This document shows positions 61,280-64,000 of a DNA stretch of 64,000 nucleotides, in pieces; position 1 is the first letter of the stretch, and each line of letters starts with the position of its first letter. Made by a program: the position numbers and the translations under genes. The stretch spans positions 1-64,000 of the forward strand of contig JACQFE010000043.1 of NCBI GenBank assembly GCA_016200265.1, read 5' to 3'. Origin of the DNA: Planctomycetota bacterium (GTDB lineage: Bacteria > Planctomycetota > Phycisphaerae > UBA1845). Below the pieces are notes generated by a model. The model saw only the letters and a program-made list of their open reading frames with translations, was not told the origin of the DNA and did no database searches.

Positions 61280-61999
61280 TCATCGATGCCGCGCCTCCCA
61301 GCGTTCTTCCGCTTCAGGCGGACGAACGTAGAGCGGCGTAAACGAACGCCGATCGACAAACTCGCTTCGTCGCGAGCGTTCGAAACCAAGTTGATAGACG
61401 ATTTCTGCACGAGGTTGATACAAATGCTCGGGCAGAATGATGCCGCCGGAAGTCAGCACGGCCTCGCGGTGCGACGCAATGCCCGCGCCCATGATGCCCC
61501 AATTCGCGCCGCGTCCGAGGAGGTATTGATTCGGTTCGACTTCAGCCTCTTCGTCGGCAGGCTGAATTCGTCCATTGTCGCACTTGAACGATTGCGCGTA
61601 GACATGGCCTCGCTTCGCATCAAGGATCACCACGATTTCCGCCGGCGGCGTCGCCAATTCCAGCGCGTGATTCGCAATCGCTTCCAATGTAGGAACGGCG
61701 ACGAGCCGGGATCCGCATGCAAATGCGATGGTCCGCGCCGCGGTCACACCCAATCGCAATCCCGTAAAGCTCCCCGGACCGTGCGAAACATAGATTTCGG
61801 CGATCTCCTGGGATTTCACGCCGGCTTCTCCACAAACCTCTCGAATGGCCGGCACGAAAGCCCCAATATGGATTTGCGGGCGACTGAATTGCTGAGTGGC
61901 GAGAATCGATCGCCCACGTCCCACGGCCACGCTGCCGTGCTCGCTTGAGGTTTCGATGGCGAGGGCGCAGAAACTCGGATTTTCGACGGTTCGCTGCAT
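61280..61999 (-). CDS. tsaB: tRNA threonylcarbamoyladenosine biosynthesis protein TsaB
   Basis: 239 residues from ATG at 61999 (MQRTVENPSFCALAIETS); the open frame begins earlier but without conserved sequence. The family hallmarks are CALAIETSSEHGSVAV at the start, SHGPGSFTGLRLGVTAA, and LVAVPTLEAIANHAL. Known: TsaB with TsaD and TsaE makes the t6A37 modification of tRNAs that read ANN codons in the cytosol. The C-terminal end has FTPLYVRPPEAEER, common to the family. Divergent from the phosphoesterase at 62134. Confidence 0.93.
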   Translation of the reverse strand: MQRTVENPSFCALAIETSSEHGSVAVGRGRSILATQQFSRPQIHIGAFVPAIREVCGEAGVKSQEIAEIYVSHGPGSFTGLRLGVTAARTIAFACGSRLVAVPTLEAIANHALELATPPAEIVVILDAKRGHVYAQSFKCDNGRIQPADEEAEVEPNQYLLGRGANWGIMGAGIASHREAVLTSGGIILPEHLYQPRAEIVYQLGFERSRRSEFVDRRSFTPLYVRPPEAEERWEARHR

Positions 62000-62133
62000 G
62001 GTTGCGATGATACGCTTCCGAGGCGTTGACCGTAAGCCGCAATGGCCATAAAGTGAGGGATTCGCGGCTCGGATCGAACCTGCCGAAGAAGAGCAGGCTC
62101 TGAAGCTCTGCACACGATAATTGAAGAAGCTCA

Positions 62134-62958
62134 ATGTTTGCGGTCATATCGGATATCCACGCCAATCTTGAGGCCTTGCAAGTTGCCTTCGCGGACATCG
62201 AGCGACGCGGCATCGAGAGAGTTCTATGCCTCGGCGACATCGTAGGATACGGCGCGAGCCCCAAGGAATGTCTGGACATCGTTCGCGAGCGGTGCGAGTT
62301 TTCGTTGTGCGGCAATCACGACCAGGCCGTCTTTTACGAGCCGCTGAACTTTAACGTCGGGGCCGAGCGAGCCGCCTATTGGACGCGGCAGGTGCTCGAA
62401 GACGAAACCGACAAGCCGCGCCGCGATCATCGCTGGGAAATGCTCGCCGGATTGCCGCTTCGAGTCGAAGCAGCGGGACTCTTGCTTGTTCACGCATCGC
62501 CGCGCCGTCCCGTGAACGAATATCTCTTTCCCGAAGACGTGTATACGAACCCAGGAAAAATTCTCGACAACTTCAAATGGTTGAAATCTCAGCACATGGC
62601 CTGCCTCGTCGGCCATACCCACGTTCCCGGCGTCTTTCTCGACGATCCATGCTTCGAGCCGCCGGACGAACTGGCTCAGCTTGGAACCTACAGCATCACT
62701 TCCGACGAGAAGGCCATCATCAATGTAGGAAGCGTCGGGCAACCGCGCGACCGCGACCCGCGGCTCTGCTACGTCGTCATGTATGAAAAGGGTGAGGCCC
62801 CGGAAGGTTATGACCTCCCGGATGTCGGCGATGACGAATTTTGCACGACGGTCGAATTCGTTCGACTCGAGTATGACATCGAGAAGGCCGCCAAGAAGAT
62901 TTACGATACTCCCGAACTGGACGATTTCCTCGGCACGCGGCTTTTTGAAGGCCGCTGA
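62134..62958 (+). CDS. Calcineurin-like metallophosphoesterase
   Basis: 274 residues, ATG at 62134. The metal-binding motifs run in the usual order: MFAVISDIHANLEAL, CLGDIVGYG, CGNHDQA, LVHASP and VGHTHVPG. Known: this group of cytosolic phosphoesterases acts on diverse phosphoesters; many are of unknown substrate. It is different from the YfcE-type gene at 8269 in length and sequence. The next gene is yidC, 142 bases on. Confidence 0.9.
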   Translation: MFAVISDIHANLEALQVAFADIERRGIERVLCLGDIVGYGASPKECLDIVRERCEFSLCGNHDQAVFYEPLNFNVGAERAAYWTRQVLEDETDKPRRDHRWEMLAGLPLRVEAAGLLLVHASPRRPVNEYLFPEDVYTNPGKILDNFKWLKSQHMACLVGHTHVPGVFLDDPCFEPPDELAQLGTYSITSDEKAIINVGSVGQPRDRDPRLCYVVMYEKGEAPEGYDLPDVGDDEFCTTVEFVRLEYDIEKAAKKIYDTPELDDFLGTRLFEGR

Positions 62959-63100
62959 TTCGCTTCCTCATTTGCAATGTGCTCCATTCACCGCGAAGAT
63001 GCGCTGAATCGGCGCGACGATTCACCTTCTGCTCTAACGGATTGATGCGGAAATCAAACTATCGCTGTCGGCGCGAAGCCCGAATAAGTCGAGTGGAATC

Positions 63101-64000
63101 ATGCAAAAACAGGACAATCTGAAGAACATCCTCCTTGCCGGAGCGGTGTTCATCGTCGTCATGGCGGTGGCCCCGATATTGATGCCGCCGCCGCCAAAGA
63201 CCTCACCATCATCCGCTTCATCCACCCCAGCGACTGGAAGCGCGAATTCTCCCGATGGGCAACCGACAACGACCGGTGAGCCCAAAGTTGCGGTCGAGCA
63301 ATCTCCGACCAATCCGGCCGTCCCGCCAGGCGGTGCTGCTCCAGCATCGAGCACGTGGACCCTCGTTGAAGCCCCTGATGAAGTGAAGGTGGAACTCGGT
63401 ACGACACCTGATCACCTCACCAACAAGACCGCCGCCGCATCTCCTTTTCGAATGCATCTCGAACTGAGCAACGTCGGCGCTTCAATCGAATCAGCAACGT
63501 TGACTGATCACGCAGAGAAGATCAAGAGCGACGACCGCTACAAGCTCTTGTCAGCAGTGATCAATCCCGCCGGCGCAAAAACTCGATCGTTTGAAGTTGA
63601 GAAGATTCACGTCGACGGAGAAGACGTCATTCTTCGCGGCCGGCGCTGGGAGATTGGCAAGAAGGAACATGGCACGCTGCCGACAGGTGGCGAGGGTGAA
63701 TCCGTCGAATTTCATCTCGATTTGGAGAAATCAGGCCTCAAGACCCTTCGCCTGACGCGCAGCTTTGTGTTGCCCGCACAACCCATTCAGTCCTCGCGAC
63801 ACGATTTCTACACCGACATCAAGATCGAAAATCTTTCAGATCAGCCGCATCGTGTTCTCGTGATCCAGACTGGCGGGCTCGGCGTTCCGCAAAGCAATCC
63901 GCGAATGGATGATCGCGTCATCGATTATGCAACCGTTAATTCCGAGGGACTCATCACTCCCGCCCGGAAAACAGTCGCTTCCATTGAAGGTTCGCCGGAT
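63101..64000 (+). CDS. yidC: Membrane protein insertase YidC, N-terminal part (cut by window edge)
   Basis: 300 codons are visible from ATG at 63101 to the right edge. The first residues form a membrane helix (NILLAGAVFIVVMAVAPIL), then a Pro/Ser/Thr-rich linker (about 35-90), then the periplasmic beta-sandwich domain: FRMHLELSNVGASIESATLTD, then DLEKSGLKTLRLTRSFVLPA and TDIKIENLSDQPHRV. This order is that of YidC of Gram-negative bacteria. Known: YidC inserts inner membrane proteins alone or with SecYEG. The insertase core lies beyond the window. Confidence 0.87.
   Translation, partial: MQKQDNLKNILLAGAVFIVVMAVAPILMPPPPKTSPSSASSTPATGSANSPDGQPTTTGEPKVAVEQSPTNPAVPPGGAAPASSTWTLVEAPDEVKVELGTTPDHLTNKTAAASPFRMHLELSNVGASIESATLTDHAEKIKSDDRYKLLSAVINPAGAKTRSFEVEKIHVDGEDVILRGRRWEIGKKEHGTLPTGGEGESVEFHLDLEKSGLKTLRLTRSFVLPAQPIQSSRHDFYTDIKIENLSDQPHRVLVIQTGGLGVPQSNPRMDDRVIDYATVNSEGLITPARKTVASIEGSPD

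Overview
The window looks like chromosomal DNA of a Gram-negative, LPS-bearing planctomycete-type bacterium (Planctomycetota, perhaps Phycisphaerae-like; inferred, not proven). Evidence: an OmpH/Skp-lpxD-lpxC/fabZ fusion-lpxA lipid A operon, an extra-long serine hydroxymethyltransferase, several giant secreted proteins with MopE-type, kelch, Ig-like, dockerin-like and cysteine-rich repeats, and dispersed short hairpin repeats in intergenic DNA and gene ends. I saw no phage, insertion sequence, CRISPR array, rRNA or tRNA.

Layout. 1-2985: the 5' end of nuoC on the minus strand, a thioredoxin-like TlpA-type protein, a small hypothetical gene, and an intergenic region with a near-perfect parS (ParB-binding) site and a 13-bp inverted repeat. 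2986-8031 (minus): skp/ompH, lpxD, lpxC/fabZ, lpxA and a Gfo/Idh oxidoreductase, tightly overlapping. 8269-11831: a YfcE-type phosphoesterase, a PEGA-domain protein, a lipoprotein and an ankyrin-repeat exported protein. 12271-22877: two giant secreted proteins (MopE-like and kelch/Ig/dockerin) and an HNG-repeat lipoprotein. 23012-32202: DUF1579 protein, glyA, rnc, a hybrid histidine kinase, a hemerythrin-like protein and a DEAD-box RNA helicase behind a consensus sigma70-type promoter.

32238-42671 is a compact exopolysaccharide/O-antigen-type locus: three GT4 glycosyltransferases, a Wzy-like polymerase, a Wzx-like flippase, a putative glycoside hydrolase and a PKD/right-handed beta-helix lipoprotein. 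43014-50268 holds an HExxH protein, a rhomboid protease, an ABM monooxygenase, a Uup-like ABC-F ATPase, a UbiB/ABC1 kinase and an acyl-CoA dehydrogenase relative. 50546-61140 is a region of disulphide-rich exported proteins: a 1754-residue Cys-rich protein, a Cys-rich protein with an IPTL-CTERM-like sorting tail, a lipoprotein of two thioredoxin folds lacking the usual CxxC, and two adjacent paralogues built from nine and seven copies of a 41-residue six-cysteine repeat. 61280-64000: tsaB, a second phosphoesterase and the 5' part of yidC.

The most interesting material is the Cys-rich cassette at 56166-61140, where repeat proteins, a sorting-signal protein and a thioredoxin-fold lipoprotein lie together; it may be an undescribed cell-surface system. 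The functional link is inference. All family calls come from reading motifs, not from database searches.
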